A stretch of 64,000 nucleotides of DNA from Gemmatimonadaceae bacterium (GTDB lineage Bacteria; Gemmatimonadota; Gemmatimonadetes; Gemmatimonadales; Gemmatimonadaceae), in assembly GCA_036496605.1 (NCBI GenBank), contig DASXKV010000008.1, positions 26,449 through 90,448 on the forward strand, in the 5' to 3' direction. Positions within the stretch are counted from its first letter, which is position 1. Every line of letters begins with the position of its first letter. The notes under the pieces were generated by a model, which saw only the letters and a program-made list of their open reading frames with translations, was not told the origin of the DNA and ran no database searches. Positions 7,286-16,250 of the stretch are shown piece after piece. The translations under genes and the position numbers were made by a program.

Positions 7286-9729
7286 ACGTCTCGTACGACT
7301 GGCTGCGCGCGTTCGTCCCGTTCCACGAGACGCCGGCGAAGTTGCGTGATTTGATAACGTCGCGAGTGGCGACCGTCGACGAGCTCGTGCCGCTCGCGGC
7401 CGACCTGAGCGCGATCGTCGTGGCGCGCGTCGTGGAAGCGGGTCCGCATCCGGATTCCGACCACCTCTGGGTCACGAAGGTCGATGCCGGCGGCGGCGCG
7501 CTGCTCGACGTCGTCTGCGGAGCGCCTAACGTCAAGCCGGGCACGCTCTATCCGTTCGCGCCGGCTGGCACGACGATGCCTAACGGCTTGAAGATCGAGA
7601 AGCGCCGCATCCGCGGCCAGACGTCGAACGGCATGCTCTGTTCTCCGCGCGAGCTCGGACTCGGCGACGATCAGCAGGGCATCATGGAGCTCTCCGTCGA
7701 CGTGGCGCCCGGAACGCCGTTTCTCCGGATCATGCCGGTCGGCGACACCCGGCTCGTCATCGACGTGAGTCCCAATCGGCCCGACCTGCTCTCCCACATC
7801 GGCGTTGCGCGAGAGATTGCCGCGGCCGTCGACTCACCGCTCTCGTTACCGCCGATCGAAGGTGCGGCCGCGAAGATTCCCGCCGCGACGCGCGTTCGCG
7901 GCAAGGGACGGACCGGTGACATCGAGGTGCGCTTCGACGAGGAGGGGCTCGCGCGACGATACATGGCCGTGGTCATTCGCGGCATTCGCGTTGGACCGAG
8001 CCCCGAATGGTTGGTGAATCGGCTCGCGGCCGTCGGATCGCGGTCCGTCAACAACGTCGTCGACGCGACGAATTACGTGCTCCACGAGCTCGGCCAGCCG
8101 ACGCACGCCTTCGATCGCCAGAAGCTCGGCGGCTCGGCGGTAGTCGTGAGGCGCGCCCGCGCCGCGGAGCGCCTCACGACGCTCGATGGCGCAGAGCACG
8201 CGCTCACCGACGCAATGACGGTGATTGCCGACGCCGCGCGTCCGCAAGCACTGGCGGGCGTCATGGGAGGGCGCGACAGCGAGGTGACCGAATCGACGAC
8301 GGATCTTTTGCTCGAGGTCGCGAGCTTCGATCCGCAACGAACGCGATCGACGCGTCGCTCGTTAGGCCTGTCGACCGACGCGAGTTATCGCTTCGAGCGT
8401 GGCGTCGATCCGAATCTGGCGCCGGTCGCTCTCGAGCGCACGGCGCAACTCATCATCGCTGTCGCCGGAGGACGCGTCGAGGATGCGCCGGTTGATATTT
8501 ACCCGGGCGAGCAGCTGCCGTCGCCGCTGACGCTGCGTGCCTCACGAGTGGGCAAGGTGCTCGGCGAGCCCGTCGCGGCGGAGGACACGGCGTCGCTGTT
8601 GCGGTCGATCGGCTTCGACGCACGCGTCGAGTCGCGAGACGTCGTGCGCGTGATGGCGCCGTCGTGGCGGAGCGACATCCTTCGCGAGATCGATCTGATC
8701 GAGGAAGTCGCGCGGCTGCGCGGCTACGATAGCTTCCCTGACGAGATCCGACCCTTCCGGGCCGGCAACGTCCCGGACGACCCGCAGTGGCTCGTGGCGC
8801 GACGTGTCCGGGACGTGCTCGTGGGGGCGGGACTTCTCGAAACGCGACCGATGCCGTTCGTCTCCGGCGCGTCGAAGGGGTTCGTGCGAGTTGCGAATCC
8901 ACTCAACGAGAATGAGCCCTACCTCCGGCGCGACATTCTCGACACCCTCGCGCGTCGAGCGGAGTTCAACGTCGGGCGCATGCAGGGCGACGTGCGGCTG
9001 TTCGAGATCGGCTCCGTCTTCATGGCGACTGCCGATGCGATGCCGCGTGAGGAGCTGCACGTCGGCGCGCTGATCATGGGGCGGCGCCGCCCCTCGCATT
9101 TCAGCGATCCGAAGACCGACGAATTCGAGCGCGCGATGACGTTCGATCAGTGGGACGCAAAGGCGCTCGCCGAGCTCGCCGCGGGAGAGACGTTCAGAGG
9201 TGCTGTCATCACGCTCGAGGAAGGCAAAGATGTTGAGCTCTGGCGAATTGTCGTCGACGGAACCGCAGTCGGGCTGGTGCGCCAGGTTGCTCTCGACGCG
9301 CAGGTCTGGGCGAAGCCGGCGTTTGGCGTCGAGGTCTCGCTCGGCGTCATCGATTCGAGTATCGTTGCGCCGGCGGGCGAGAACGCGCACCGCGCGCCGG
9401 AGTACCCGTCGATCAAGGTGGGCCCATTCATTCCGCTGCCGTCGCAGCCGGCGTCCCCGATTGACATCGCGCTCCTCGTACCGGATGGTGTAAAGGCGCA
9501 CGACATCGAGAAGGCGATTCGATCTGTTTCGGGAGACACGCTCGAGTCGGTCGTCCTCGTCGACGAGTACGCGGGAAAGAACATCGAGTCCGGGCACCGC
9601 AGTCTCGCCTGGCGTTTGACCTTCCGTCATCCAGAGCGCACACTCAGCGCGAAGGAGATCGAAGGCAGACGGACGAATGTGCTACGTCATTTGGAGAAGA
9701 TGCTGAATGTCCGCGCACGCACGAACTGA
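7282..9729 (+). CDS. pheT: Phenylalanine-tRNA ligase beta subunit
   Basis: Structural and editing subunit of PheRS. I start it at GTG 7282, which overlaps the pheS stop (GTGA) and gives the conserved opening NVSYDWLRAFV; total 815 residues. Domains in order: EMAP-like tRNA-binding domain (about 40-150, with HPDSDHLWVTKVDAG and NGMLCSPRELGLG), B1/B3/B4 editing region (NRPDLLSHIGVAREIAA; NNVVDATNYVLHELGQPTH), the B5 domain, catalytic-like core without catalytic residues, and the C-terminal FDX-ACB domain ending in RTNVLRHLEKMLNVRART. It overlaps the following small gene by 23 nt. Confidence 0.97.
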   Translation: MNVSYDWLRAFVPFHETPAKLRDLITSRVATVDELVPLAADLSAIVVARVVEAGPHPDSDHLWVTKVDAGGGALLDVVCGAPNVKPGTLYPFAPAGTTMPNGLKIEKRRIRGQTSNGMLCSPRELGLGDDQQGIMELSVDVAPGTPFLRIMPVGDTRLVIDVSPNRPDLLSHIGVAREIAAAVDSPLSLPPIEGAAAKIPAATRVRGKGRTGDIEVRFDEEGLARRYMAVVIRGIRVGPSPEWLVNRLAAVGSRSVNNVVDATNYVLHELGQPTHAFDRQKLGGSAVVVRRARAAERLTTLDGAEHALTDAMTVIADAARPQALAGVMGGRDSEVTESTTDLLLEVASFDPQRTRSTRRSLGLSTDASYRFERGVDPNLAPVALERTAQLIIAVAGGRVEDAPVDIYPGEQLPSPLTLRASRVGKVLGEPVAAEDTASLLRSIGFDARVESRDVVRVMAPSWRSDILREIDLIEEVARLRGYDSFPDEIRPFRAGNVPDDPQWLVARRVRDVLVGAGLLETRPMPFVSGASKGFVRVANPLNENEPYLRRDILDTLARRAEFNVGRMQGDVRLFEIGSVFMATADAMPREELHVGALIMGRRRPSHFSDPKTDEFERAMTFDQWDAKALAELAAGETFRGAVITLEEGKDVELWRIVVDGTAVGLVRQVALDAQVWAKPAFGVEVSLGVIDSSIVAPAGENAHRAPEYPSIKVGPFIPLPSQPASPIDIALLVPDGVKAHDIEKAIRSVSGDTLESVVLVDEYAGKNIESGHRSLAWRLTFRHPERTLSAKEIEGRRTNVLRHLEKMLNVRARTN

Positions 9730-10006
9730 CATCGCGGCCTTTCGCGAGTTGGAGACAGTGGTCCGCGATCTTGGCGAGCAGCTCGCGAGCTATCGCGAAC
9801 GCGCGCTCGCCGCAGAGTCGAGGCTTCGCGATCTCGACAGCGTAGCCGACGATCCCGGCCCGCCACGCGTCCGCGAGCGGATCCGTGCACTCGAGCAAGA
9901 GAATGCCTCGCTCCGCGGACGCCTCGACGCGGCAAGCGCGCGAACGCGCTCGGTGCTCGAACGGGTTCACTTCCTTCGTCAGCAGACGGAGATGGAGGAC
10001 CGATGA
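9707..10006 (+). CDS. Small coiled-coil protein upstream of zapA
   Basis: A 99-residue protein whose middle and end are predicted coiled coil by heptad spacing (ELETVVRDLGEQLASYRERA; RIRALEQENASLRGRLDAA). It has no cysteine, signal peptide or membrane segment. The start overlaps the pheT 3' end by 23 nt and its stop overlaps the zapA ATG (ATGA), so it is co-translated with ZapA. By analogy with ZapA partners such as the coiled-coil ZapB, a role in the division ring is plausible, but I do not recognise a family and this is inference from position and shape only. Confidence 0.7.
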   Translation: MSAHARTDIAAFRELETVVRDLGEQLASYRERALAAESRLRDLDSVADDPGPPRVRERIRALEQENASLRGRLDAASARTRSVLERVHFLRQQTEMEDR

Positions 10007-10302
10007 GCAACAAACGAAATGTCGTGAAGGTGATGATCCTCAACGAGGAGTACAACATCCGTAGCGACACGTCGGTCGAACAAACGCGAGCCGTGGCCGA
10101 GTACGTCGATCGTGCGATCCGGCAGGTAATGGCGTCGGGGATGATCGTCGAAACGAACAAGGCCGCGATTCTCGCGGCCCTCCAGATCGCTGGCGAGCTG
10201 TTCGAGTCCCGGGAGAATTCCGATCAGCTCTCGCAATCGATTCGAACGTTGAGCGAGGAGACGCGAGAGTTGCTCGCTATCCCGGCGCGCACAACACAAT
10301 AA
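10003..10302 (+). CDS. zapA: Cell division protein ZapA
   Basis: A 99-residue ZapA-family protein that cross-links FtsZ filaments in the Z-ring. It opens with the family's beta hairpin (VVKVMILNEEYNIRSD) and continues with VEQTRAVAEYVDRAIRQV and a long C-terminal helix (KAAILAALQIAGELFESREN). ATGA overlap with the preceding coiled-coil gene. The pheST-zapA-rny order is common in several phyla. No terminator is visible before the repeat region that follows. Confidence 0.9.
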   Translation: MSNKRNVVKVMILNEEYNIRSDTSVEQTRAVAEYVDRAIRQVMASGMIVETNKAAILAALQIAGELFESRENSDQLSQSIRTLSEETRELLAIPARTTQ

Positions 10303-10322
10303 AGACCCAGCGTCAACCATCT

Positions 10323-10808
10323 TCAGCCTTCAGCGTTCGTTGCAGCAGTAGGTCCAACGGTCAAGCTTTGATCCGTTGGATCAGCTGAATCCGTCCGATC
10401 CGTAATGTGCTTTGTCGTTGTGGCTCGTTTTCGAAGCTCGACCACGCGATGGAATTTCGGCTCCAAGCCGAAGTGAAGCACCAGTCCAACCTGCAGATGA
10501 GTCGCTCGAAGGTAGCTGTACGTCTGCCGCATCGCCGATGGATGAAGCTCCGCCGTCGACTTGACCTCGACGACGACTTTGCCGTCGACAATCATGTCGA
10601 GACGCTCCATCGCCAGAGCCTCACCCTTGTACATCACCATTACGGCGACCTCGCGGCCAACTTGATGACCTCGCGCCAACAGCTCACGCTCCAAAGCGGC
10701 TTTGTAGACGTGCTCGAAATGCCCGAAGCCCAATTCGTTGTAGACGTCATAGAAGGCACCTATGACAGAGCGCGTGAGCTTCTCTTCAACCAGCTGAATT
10801 GTCGGCAT
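10323..10808 (-). CDS. GxxExxY family protein (PD-(D/E)XK nuclease-like)
   Basis: A 161-residue protein with the defining motif GHFEHVY inside YDVYNELGFGHFEHVYKAAL and the nuclease-like D-x(n)-ExK core VDGKVVVEVKS. The family is widespread and uncharacterised, and often found in odd, insertion-like positions. The C-terminal tail (about residues 130-148) is the translation of the 9-nt-periodic repeat at 10370-10406, which encodes ITD RTD SAD PTD. It stands alone on the minus strand between plus-strand zapA and rny. A second, inverted repeat copy lies 49 bp upstream of its start. Family assignment is firm; function unknown. Confidence 0.85.
   Translation of the reverse strand: MPTIQLVEEKLTRSVIGAFYDVYNELGFGHFEHVYKAALERELLARGHQVGREVAVMVMYKGEALAMERLDMIVDGKVVVEVKSTAELHPSAMRQTYSYLRATHLQVGLVLHFGLEPKFHRVVELRKRATTTKHITDRTDSADPTDQSLTVGPTAATNAEG
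10370..10406 (-). repeat. 37-bp 9-nt-periodic element, copy inside the GxxExxY gene
   Basis: Read on the minus strand it is ATTACGGAT, then nnnACGGAT, nnnGCTGAT, nnnACGGAT and a final C. It is in frame with the GxxExxY gene, giving four tripeptides ending in D. The flank just before it (GCCACAACGACAAAG on the minus strand) also matches the flanks of the two copies after rsmA (GCCACAATGAAAA). The element therefore extends to about 55 bp. Confidence 0.85.
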
Positions 10809-10856
10809 GTCGGTCCTTCTCGGTGACCAGCTCGGCGGGCCACGACGAACAAGTTG

Positions 10857-10893
10857 ATTACGGATCGAACGGATCCGGCTGATTTAACGGATC
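10857..10893 (+). repeat. 37-bp 9-nt-periodic element, copy upstream of the GxxExxY gene
   Basis: Same four 9-nt units as the other three copies, in plus orientation and inverted relative to the copy at 10370-10406, so the two bracket the GxxExxY gene. The left flank GCCACGACGAACAAG (from 10839) keeps the GCCAC-n-ACGA pattern of the other copies. It is not translated here. Confidence 0.85.
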
Positions 10894-11222
10894 GCTTCGT
10901 CGCGCTCGTACCCAATTACATGGCGACGTTACAAATTTTTTCTTGGTTGCCAATGCGTGGCTGTCGCGACGTCGCTTCCGGGCCTCGCGCTCGCTTGGCG
11001 TGAGCGGTAGGTTTGGCCCTACCTCAGTTGCCTTTTGCTCGTACCCGTCGTAGCTTTGCCCGCTGTAGCAAGCTGACCGTAGGTACAAGCGCTCTTTATA
11101 GTTAGCTCATCCCAGCTCGCGCCCTTCGCCGGCGTGAACTCGGTCGAGCGCTCGAGATGCGCCCTGCGGAAAGCGTGGTTTACTCCTACTCCGCGCCCAC
11201 TCGCGGTGGAGCATAGATCAAA
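10894..11222. other. 329-bp gap before rny, no gene seen
   Basis: After the repeat copy the sequence is AT-richer for a short stretch (ACAAATTTTTTCTTGG near 10931), then GC-rich with small dyads, including the perfect palindrome TCGAGCGCTCGA near 11144. It presumably carries the rny promoter. A 6S RNA would not be unusual beside zapA, but I could not fold one convincingly. I see no open frame with a ribosome-binding site. Confidence 0.5.
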
Positions 11223-12803
11223 ATGAGTGAAACTCTCGCTGCCGCGCTTGGCGCTCTGATACTCGCCTCCGCGGCTTTCTTCTTTCTTGGGCGTCGGATT
11301 GGAATCGCGAACGAGGTGAAGCGCCTCGCCGCCACGAAATCGACCGCGGAAGAGACGGGACAGCGCATCGTTTCCGAGGCCGAGCGCGAAGCGGAGAATC
11401 TGCGAAAGAGCGCGATCGTTGCCGGTAAGGAAGAGCTGATCAGACTTCGTGAGAAATTCGAACAGGAAGTCCGAGGGCGACGCGAGGAAGTCGAGCGCGA
11501 GGAGCGGCGTATCACCGAGCGCGAGACGGTGCTCGATCGGAAGTCGGACGTCCTCGAGCAGCGCGACCGTGATCTCGGGCGACGCGCGAGCGAGTTCGGG
11601 CGGCGAGAGAAAACCGTCATCCAGCGCGAGGAAGAGCTGGGCGTCCTCGTCACGGAGGAACGCCGGCGGCTCGAGCAGATGGCGGGGATGTCGGCTCAGG
11701 ATGCCAAGACGGAGCTGATCCGTCGGATCGAGGAAGAGGCCCACGCCGACGCGGCGAACCGAGTGCGCGAGATCCGGGAAGCCGCGCGTCGCAACGCCGA
11801 GCGCGAGGCGAAGAAGATCGTCGCGCTGGCAATCCAGCGAATTGCCGCCGATCACACCGCTGAGAGTACCGTGTCCGCGGTTTCGTTGCCGAACGACGAG
11901 ATGAAGGGACGCATTATCGGGCGCGAGGGACGCAACATTCGCGCGTTCGAGCTCGCTACCGGCGTCGACGTCATCATCGACGACACGCCCGACACGGTCG
12001 TCGTGTCGTGCTTCGATCCGATACGTCGGGAGATCGCGCGCCTCGCGCTCGAGAAGCTCGTGTCCGACGGACGCATCCATCCCGGGCGCATCGAGGAAGT
12101 CGTCAACAAATCACGCAAGGAAGTCGACACGCAGATCATCGAGATCGGTGAGCAGGCGGCCTATGAGACCGGCATCCACGGCCTCCACCCAGAGCTCATC
12201 AAACTCGTTGGACGGATGCATTGGCGAACGAGTTACGGGCAGAACATCCTCCAGCATTCCAAGGAAGTATCCTGGCTCGCGGGGATAATGGCGGCCGAGC
12301 TTGCCCTCGACGTAAACCTCGCCAAGCGGGGCGCGCTGCTCCACGACGTGGGCAAAGTGCTGACCCACGAGCATGAAGGCACACATGTCCAGCTCGGCGT
12401 CGAGGTGGCGACGAAGTACGGTGAGAACCCGCTCATCGTGAACTGCATCGCCGCGCATCACGACGACGTGCCTCACGAGAGCGAGATCTCGGTCCTGGTG
12501 CAAGCGGCGGATGCAATTTCGGGATCTCGACCCGGCGCGCGACGCGAGGCGTTCGAGACATACGTCAAGCGCCTCGAGGGTCTGGAGCGCATTGCGTCGA
12601 GCTACAAGGGAGTCGAGAAGGTCTTCGCAATTCAGGCGGGTCGTGAAGTTCGCGTCATCGTCATGCCCGATGACGTCGATGACGTGCGCATGACGACGAT
12701 GTCGGAGGAAATCGCGCGGCGCATCGAGACGGAGCTTCAGTATCCCGGGCAAATCAAGGTCGTGCTCATTCGTGAGACGAGGGCCGTAGACTTTGCCCGG
12801 TGA
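11223..12803 (+). CDS. rny: Ribonuclease Y
   Basis: Membrane-anchored endoribonuclease that starts mRNA decay. 526 residues. One N-terminal transmembrane helix (about residues 5-24, [19 protein letters not shown]) is followed by a long highly charged coiled coil (to about 210), a KH RNA-binding domain ([20 protein letters not shown]), and an HD catalytic domain with [17 protein letters not shown] (the HD pair) and CIAAHHDDV. The order matches characterised RNase Y. The stop overlaps the start of folD by 11 nt. With PNPase also in this window (59632), two main parts of the decay machinery are present. Confidence 0.97.
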   Translation: MSETLAAALGALILASAAFFFLGRRIGIANEVKRLAATKSTAEETGQRIVSEAEREAENLRKSAIVAGKEELIRLREKFEQEVRGRREEVEREERRITERETVLDRKSDVLEQRDRDLGRRASEFGRREKTVIQREEELGVLVTEERRRLEQMAGMSAQDAKTELIRRIEEEAHADAANRVREIREAARRNAEREAKKIVALAIQRIAADHTAESTVSAVSLPNDEMKGRIIGREGRNIRAFELATGVDVIIDDTPDTVVVSCFDPIRREIARLALEKLVSDGRIHPGRIEEVVNKSRKEVDTQIIEIGEQAAYETGIHGLHPELIKLVGRMHWRTSYGQNILQHSKEVSWLAGIMAAELALDVNLAKRGALLHDVGKVLTHEHEGTHVQLGVEVATKYGENPLIVNCIAAHHDDVPHESEISVLVQAADAISGSRPGARREAFETYVKRLEGLERIASSYKGVEKVFAIQAGREVRVIVMPDDVDDVRMTTMSEEIARRIETELQYPGQIKVVLIRETRAVDFAR

Positions 12804-13713
12804 TGTCGCGCTGAATCCCCTGTCACCGGTCCGCGGGAACATCATCGATGGCGCGGCGATCGCGGCGCGCGTGCAGGCTGAAGTCCGCGACGAAGTCGAG
12901 AAGCTCAGGACCCGAGGCGTAACGCCCGGGTTGAGCGTCGTACTCGTCGGCGACGATGCGGCCAGTGCGGTCTACGTGCGGAGCAAAGAGGCGACGTCTC
13001 GTGAGCTCGGTATGGCTGGCGAGACGATTCGTTTGCCGGCGACGACCAGTCAGAGGGAGCTGCTCGACGTCGTCGATCGCTTGAACGCGAGCGACGCGGT
13101 GCATGGCATCCTCGTGCAGATGCCGCTGCCACGTCACATAAACGCCGACGTCCTTCTGCGGCGGATTCTGCCGGAGAAGGACGTCGATGGCTTCCATCCG
13201 GTGAACGTTGGAAAGTTGCTCATCGGCGAGACAGATGGGTTCGTGCCCTGCACGCCGGCGGGCATACAGTACATGCTCGAGGCGTGTGAAGTGGATACCC
13301 GGGGCGCAGAATGCGTCGTCGTCGGGCGAAGCAACATTGTCGGGAAGCCGATGGCGGCGTTGATGGTGCAGCAGGGCCCATTCGCGGATGCAACGGTAAC
13401 GGTGTGTCACAGCCGAACGCGTGACGTCGCAATGCACACGCGCCGTGCCGACATTCTCATCGTCGCCGCCGGACGGCCGCAGATGATTACGGCGGGCATG
13501 GTGAAGCGCGGAGCGGTCGTGATCGACGTCGGCATGAATCGGATCGCCGATCCAACGAAGAAGAGCGGAACGCGGCTCGTGGGCGACGTGGACTTCGATC
13601 GTGTGCAGGAGCTGGCGTCGCTCATCACGCCGGTGCCCGGCGGCGTCGGCAAGATGACCATCGCGATGCTGATGCGAAACACCGTGCGCGCAGCGGTGCG
13701 CGCGACGCGATAA
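12793..13713 (+). CDS. folD: Methylenetetrahydrofolate dehydrogenase/cyclohydrolase FolD
   Basis: Bifunctional enzyme interconverting 5,10-methylene-, methenyl- and 10-formyl-tetrahydrofolate. Substrate-site motifs: [14 protein letters not shown] (active-site Y and K), LVQMPLP and [20 protein letters not shown]-binding motif: [17 protein letters not shown], and the end carries [15 protein letters not shown]. The start is TTG at 12793, with GAGGG 9 nt upstream. This gives about 14 residues before the usual first strand, and a later start is possible. It overlaps rny by 11 nt and leads the tight folD-xseA-xseB-ispA-dxs-nadK-recN run. Confidence 0.95.
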   Translation: MPGDVALNPLSPVRGNIIDGAAIAARVQAEVRDEVEKLRTRGVTPGLSVVLVGDDAASAVYVRSKEATSRELGMAGETIRLPATTSQRELLDVVDRLNASDAVHGILVQMPLPRHINADVLLRRILPEKDVDGFHPVNVGKLLIGETDGFVPCTPAGIQYMLEACEVDTRGAECVVVGRSNIVGKPMAALMVQQGPFADATVTVCHSRTRDVAMHTRRADILIVAAGRPQMITAGMVKRGAVVIDVGMNRIADPTKKSGTRLVGDVDFDRVQELASLITPVPGGVGKMTIAMLMRNTVRAAVRATR

Positions 13714-13719
13714 TCGAGC

Positions 13720-15042
13720 ATGCGTAAGCGACGCGACGCGCGGACGGCGCGCGATCACGAGGACCACGACCTCGACCTTTTTGGTCCGCCGGAGCCGCCG
13801 CCTCCGAGCGCCGAACTGCGCGCCGCACCGGCTCGTTTCGCCGAATCGTCCGCTATGTACGAGGAGCTCGGGACCTCGTTCCCGGGCGCATCGCCGTCGA
13901 GTGCGGTGAGCGTGAGCACCGTCACGCAGACGGCGCGAGACATTCTCGAAGGCGCCTTCATGCCGATGTGGGTGCGCGGTGAAGTCATCGACTTCAAGGC
14001 GCATCGCAACGGACACTGGTACTTCTGCCTGCGCGACGGCAGTGCGCAACTGCGCTGCGTCGTGTGGTCGCGCGATCGGCGATCGATTCCCGCGCCGCCT
14101 GACGACGGCATGCAGGTGACGGTCCTCGGGCAGCTCACCGTGTATGCCGCGCGCGGCGACATGCAGTTCTCCGTGCGACGCATCGAGGCAGAGGGCGACG
14201 GTCTCTGGCGCAAGGCGCTCGAGCGGATTCGTGCGAAGCTCGAGGCGGATGGTCTCCTCGCGCGTGAGCGAAAGCGCGCGCTCCCGCGCTACCCGCGCGT
14301 GCTCGCGATCGTCACGAGCCCCGACGGGGCGGCACTCCACGATGTCGTGGCGGTCGTCAGGCGTCGCGCACCGCATGTGCGCCTCGTGCTCGTACCGGCA
14401 ACGGTGCAGGGAGACGCCGCTCCGGAAGAGCTGTGCTACGCGATCGATCAAGTGACGCGCTGGAACGGCGCCGATACGGTGATCATTGGCCGCGGCGGTG
14501 GCGCACGCGAAGATCTGCGAGCGTTCAACGACGAGCGCGTCGCGCGTGCACTCGCGCGTTGTCCGGCGCCGACCATCTCGGCGGTAGGTCACGAGATCGA
14601 TGTCACCATCTGCGATCTCGTCGCCGATCATCGCGCGCCAACGCCGTCGGCGGCGGCGGAAGCGGCGGTGCGATCGACCGAGGAGCTGCTGGGCGATCTG
14701 CAGGCGCGAGGCAACCGCCTTTTGTCGACAATCGCTGCGCGCATCGACGATGGTGGTGTGGCGCTGCACCGGCTTGCCGGAGACCTAACGGCGACGAGCC
14801 AAGCCGCGATCGATCGGCGCGGCAGCCGAATCTCATCCGTGGCCGGCCGCCTGCACGCACTGAGCCCCGTGGCGACGCTCGCGCGCGGCTATGCGATCGC
14901 ACAATCCGATGATGGACGAACGCTGGCGTCGACTGACGATTTCGCGCCGGGCGCCGAATTCGATCTCCGATTGCGCGACGGCAGCGTACACGCTACTGCC
15001 AACTCAATCGAGAAAGTAGATCCTTCGCTTCGCTCAGGATGA
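13720..15042 (+). CDS. xseA: Exodeoxyribonuclease VII large subunit
   Basis: Catalytic large subunit of ExoVII, which degrades single-stranded DNA from both ends. 440 residues. The first 60 or so form a non-conserved, charged and proline-rich extension (DLFGPPEPPPPS). Then comes the OB-fold (WVRGEVIDFKAHRNGHWYF) and the catalytic domain with IIGRGGGAREDLRAFNDE and VGHEIDVTICDLVADHRA, including the conserved GHE and D-x3-D-x-RA-x-TPSAAAE signature. The C-terminal coiled coil is present. The stop overlaps the xseB ATG by 4 nt. Confidence 0.96.
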   Translation: MRKRRDARTARDHEDHDLDLFGPPEPPPPSAELRAAPARFAESSAMYEELGTSFPGASPSSAVSVSTVTQTARDILEGAFMPMWVRGEVIDFKAHRNGHWYFCLRDGSAQLRCVVWSRDRRSIPAPPDDGMQVTVLGQLTVYAARGDMQFSVRRIEAEGDGLWRKALERIRAKLEADGLLARERKRALPRYPRVLAIVTSPDGAALHDVVAVVRRRAPHVRLVLVPATVQGDAAPEELCYAIDQVTRWNGADTVIIGRGGGAREDLRAFNDERVARALARCPAPTISAVGHEIDVTICDLVADHRAPTPSAAAEAAVRSTEELLGDLQARGNRLLSTIAARIDDGGVALHRLAGDLTATSQAAIDRRGSRISSVAGRLHALSPVATLARGYAIAQSDDGRTLASTDDFAPGAEFDLRLRDGSVHATANSIEKVDPSLRSG

Positions 15043-15284
15043 CACCTAAACCCCGAAGCACCGATACTGCGCCATCATTCGAGGCACGACTCGACCGGTT
15101 AGAAGCGATCGTGCACGAGCTCGAGGGCGATCAGGTCGAGTTGGCGCGCGCCCTCGAGCTCTTCGAGGAAGGCGTGGAATGTTTGCGCGCCGCGTCGAAG
15201 GAGCTGGCCGATGCCCGTTCGCGAGTGCAGCGTCTGGTCGAGCGCGATGACGGAAGGTTCGAGCTCACCGACTTTCGTGGCTGA
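15039..15284 (+). CDS. xseB: Exodeoxyribonuclease VII small subunit
   Basis: An 81-residue small subunit that decorates XseA's helical region. Family motif present: FEARLDRLEAIVHELEGDQV followed by ALELFEEGVECLRA. The ATGA overlap with xseA ensures coupled expression of the two subunits. The downstream prenyltransferase start lies inside this gene, so the three are one transcript. Confidence 0.95.
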   Translation: MTPKPRSTDTAPSFEARLDRLEAIVHELEGDQVELARALELFEEGVECLRAASKELADARSRVQRLVERDDGRFELTDFRG

Positions 15285-16203
15285 TCAGGGCGTCGCCGGC
15301 GCCTACGACGCGAATATTGTCGCGGACATCGAAGCGCACCGCCGCCGAATCGACCGTTCACTCGACGCCATTTGCGCCGAAGAGTTGAAGGAGATCGATC
15401 GGAGCGCTTCGCGCGTCGCCGACGCCATTCGGTATTCGCTTCTCGGCGGCGGCAAACGATTTCGCGGCATTCTTCTTCTCGCTGCTTATCGAGCCGCCGG
15501 CGGTGAGGGATACGCGTCGCTGCTGGCGGCCGCAATCGAGATCGTCCACGCGTACTCGCTCGTCCACGATGATCTACCGTGCATGGATGACGACGATATT
15601 CGCCGGGGCCGGCCAACCGTTCATCGGCAGTTCGACGCTCGGACGGCGACGGTCGCGGGATTGGCGATGGTACCGCTCGCGGCACGGACTGCGGCGCGAG
15701 GGGCTCGAGCGGTCCCCAAGGCCGATCCAGGGCGAATCGTAGCGGCGCTCATGAGCGCCGGCGGTGCGGGAGGAATGATCGGCGGGCAGCTGCTCGATCT
15801 CGAAGGCGAGGGAAAGCCGCTCTCCTTGCCCGATCTCGAACGAATTCATCGCGGCAAGACTGGCGCTCTCGTCTCCGCTGCCGCCATGCTCGGCGGACTC
15901 GCAGCGGGAGCGCCTGAACCGGTAGTGCAGGCTCTCGCTCGTTATGGCGGCGCGCTGGGTCTCGCGTTCCAGATTGCCGATGACGTCCTCGACGTGACGA
16001 GCAGTACGGAGGTCCTTGGGAAAACCGCCGGTCGAGACGCCGAGCTTCGGAAGAGCACCTACCCGGGCATCCTGGGCATCGCTGGCGCGACGCAACGGGC
16101 GGAGACGCTGGTGGATGACGGCTGCGCCGCGCTGTCTTCGGCGGGGTTGCTGACGCCCGTCCTCGAAAACATCGCGAGATTCGTCGTGAGGCGAAGCTCC
16201 TGA
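15247..16203 (+). CDS. ispA: Polyprenyl (farnesyl/geranylgeranyl) diphosphate synthase
   Basis: Short-chain trans-prenyltransferase that condenses IPP with allylic diphosphates. Motifs: GGGKRFRG (substrate phosphate binding), the first aspartate-rich motif DDLPCMDDDDIRRGRP (DDx4D type as in IspA/CrtE) and the second QIADDVLD. ATG 15247 gives 318 residues; GTG 15277 is an alternative, and neither has a strong ribosome-binding site. The start overlaps xseB by 38 nt. Neighbouring dxs makes the precursor pathway's first intermediate, as in the classic xseB-ispA-dxs cluster. Product chain length (C15 or C20) cannot be decided by eye. Confidence 0.9.
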   Translation: MTEGSSSPTFVADQGVAGAYDANIVADIEAHRRRIDRSLDAICAEELKEIDRSASRVADAIRYSLLGGGKRFRGILLLAAYRAAGGEGYASLLAAAIEIVHAYSLVHDDLPCMDDDDIRRGRPTVHRQFDARTATVAGLAMVPLAARTAARGARAVPKADPGRIVAALMSAGGAGGMIGGQLLDLEGEGKPLSLPDLERIHRGKTGALVSAAAMLGGLAAGAPEPVVQALARYGGALGLAFQIADDVLDVTSSTEVLGKTAGRDAELRKSTYPGILGIAGATQRAETLVDDGCAALSSAGLLTPVLENIARFVVRRSS

Positions 16204-16250
16204 CGTGGAAGTGACGTAGGTGCAGGGGGACAGCTAACTTTCGCCGTCGT

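Noticed and set aside
10894..11222. Possible 6S RNA between zapA and rny
   Set aside because: The position is suggestive, but I could not identify the closing stem, central bubble and terminal loop. A covariance-model search would be needed.
12823..14769. A 648-codon open frame on the minus strand opposite folD and xseA, and similar long antisense frames (for example 16059-17462, 24597-25520)
   Set aside because: The opposite strand encodes clearly recognised conserved proteins across the whole span. The antisense translations are rich in R, H and A and lack any motif, as expected for shadow frames in high-GC DNA.
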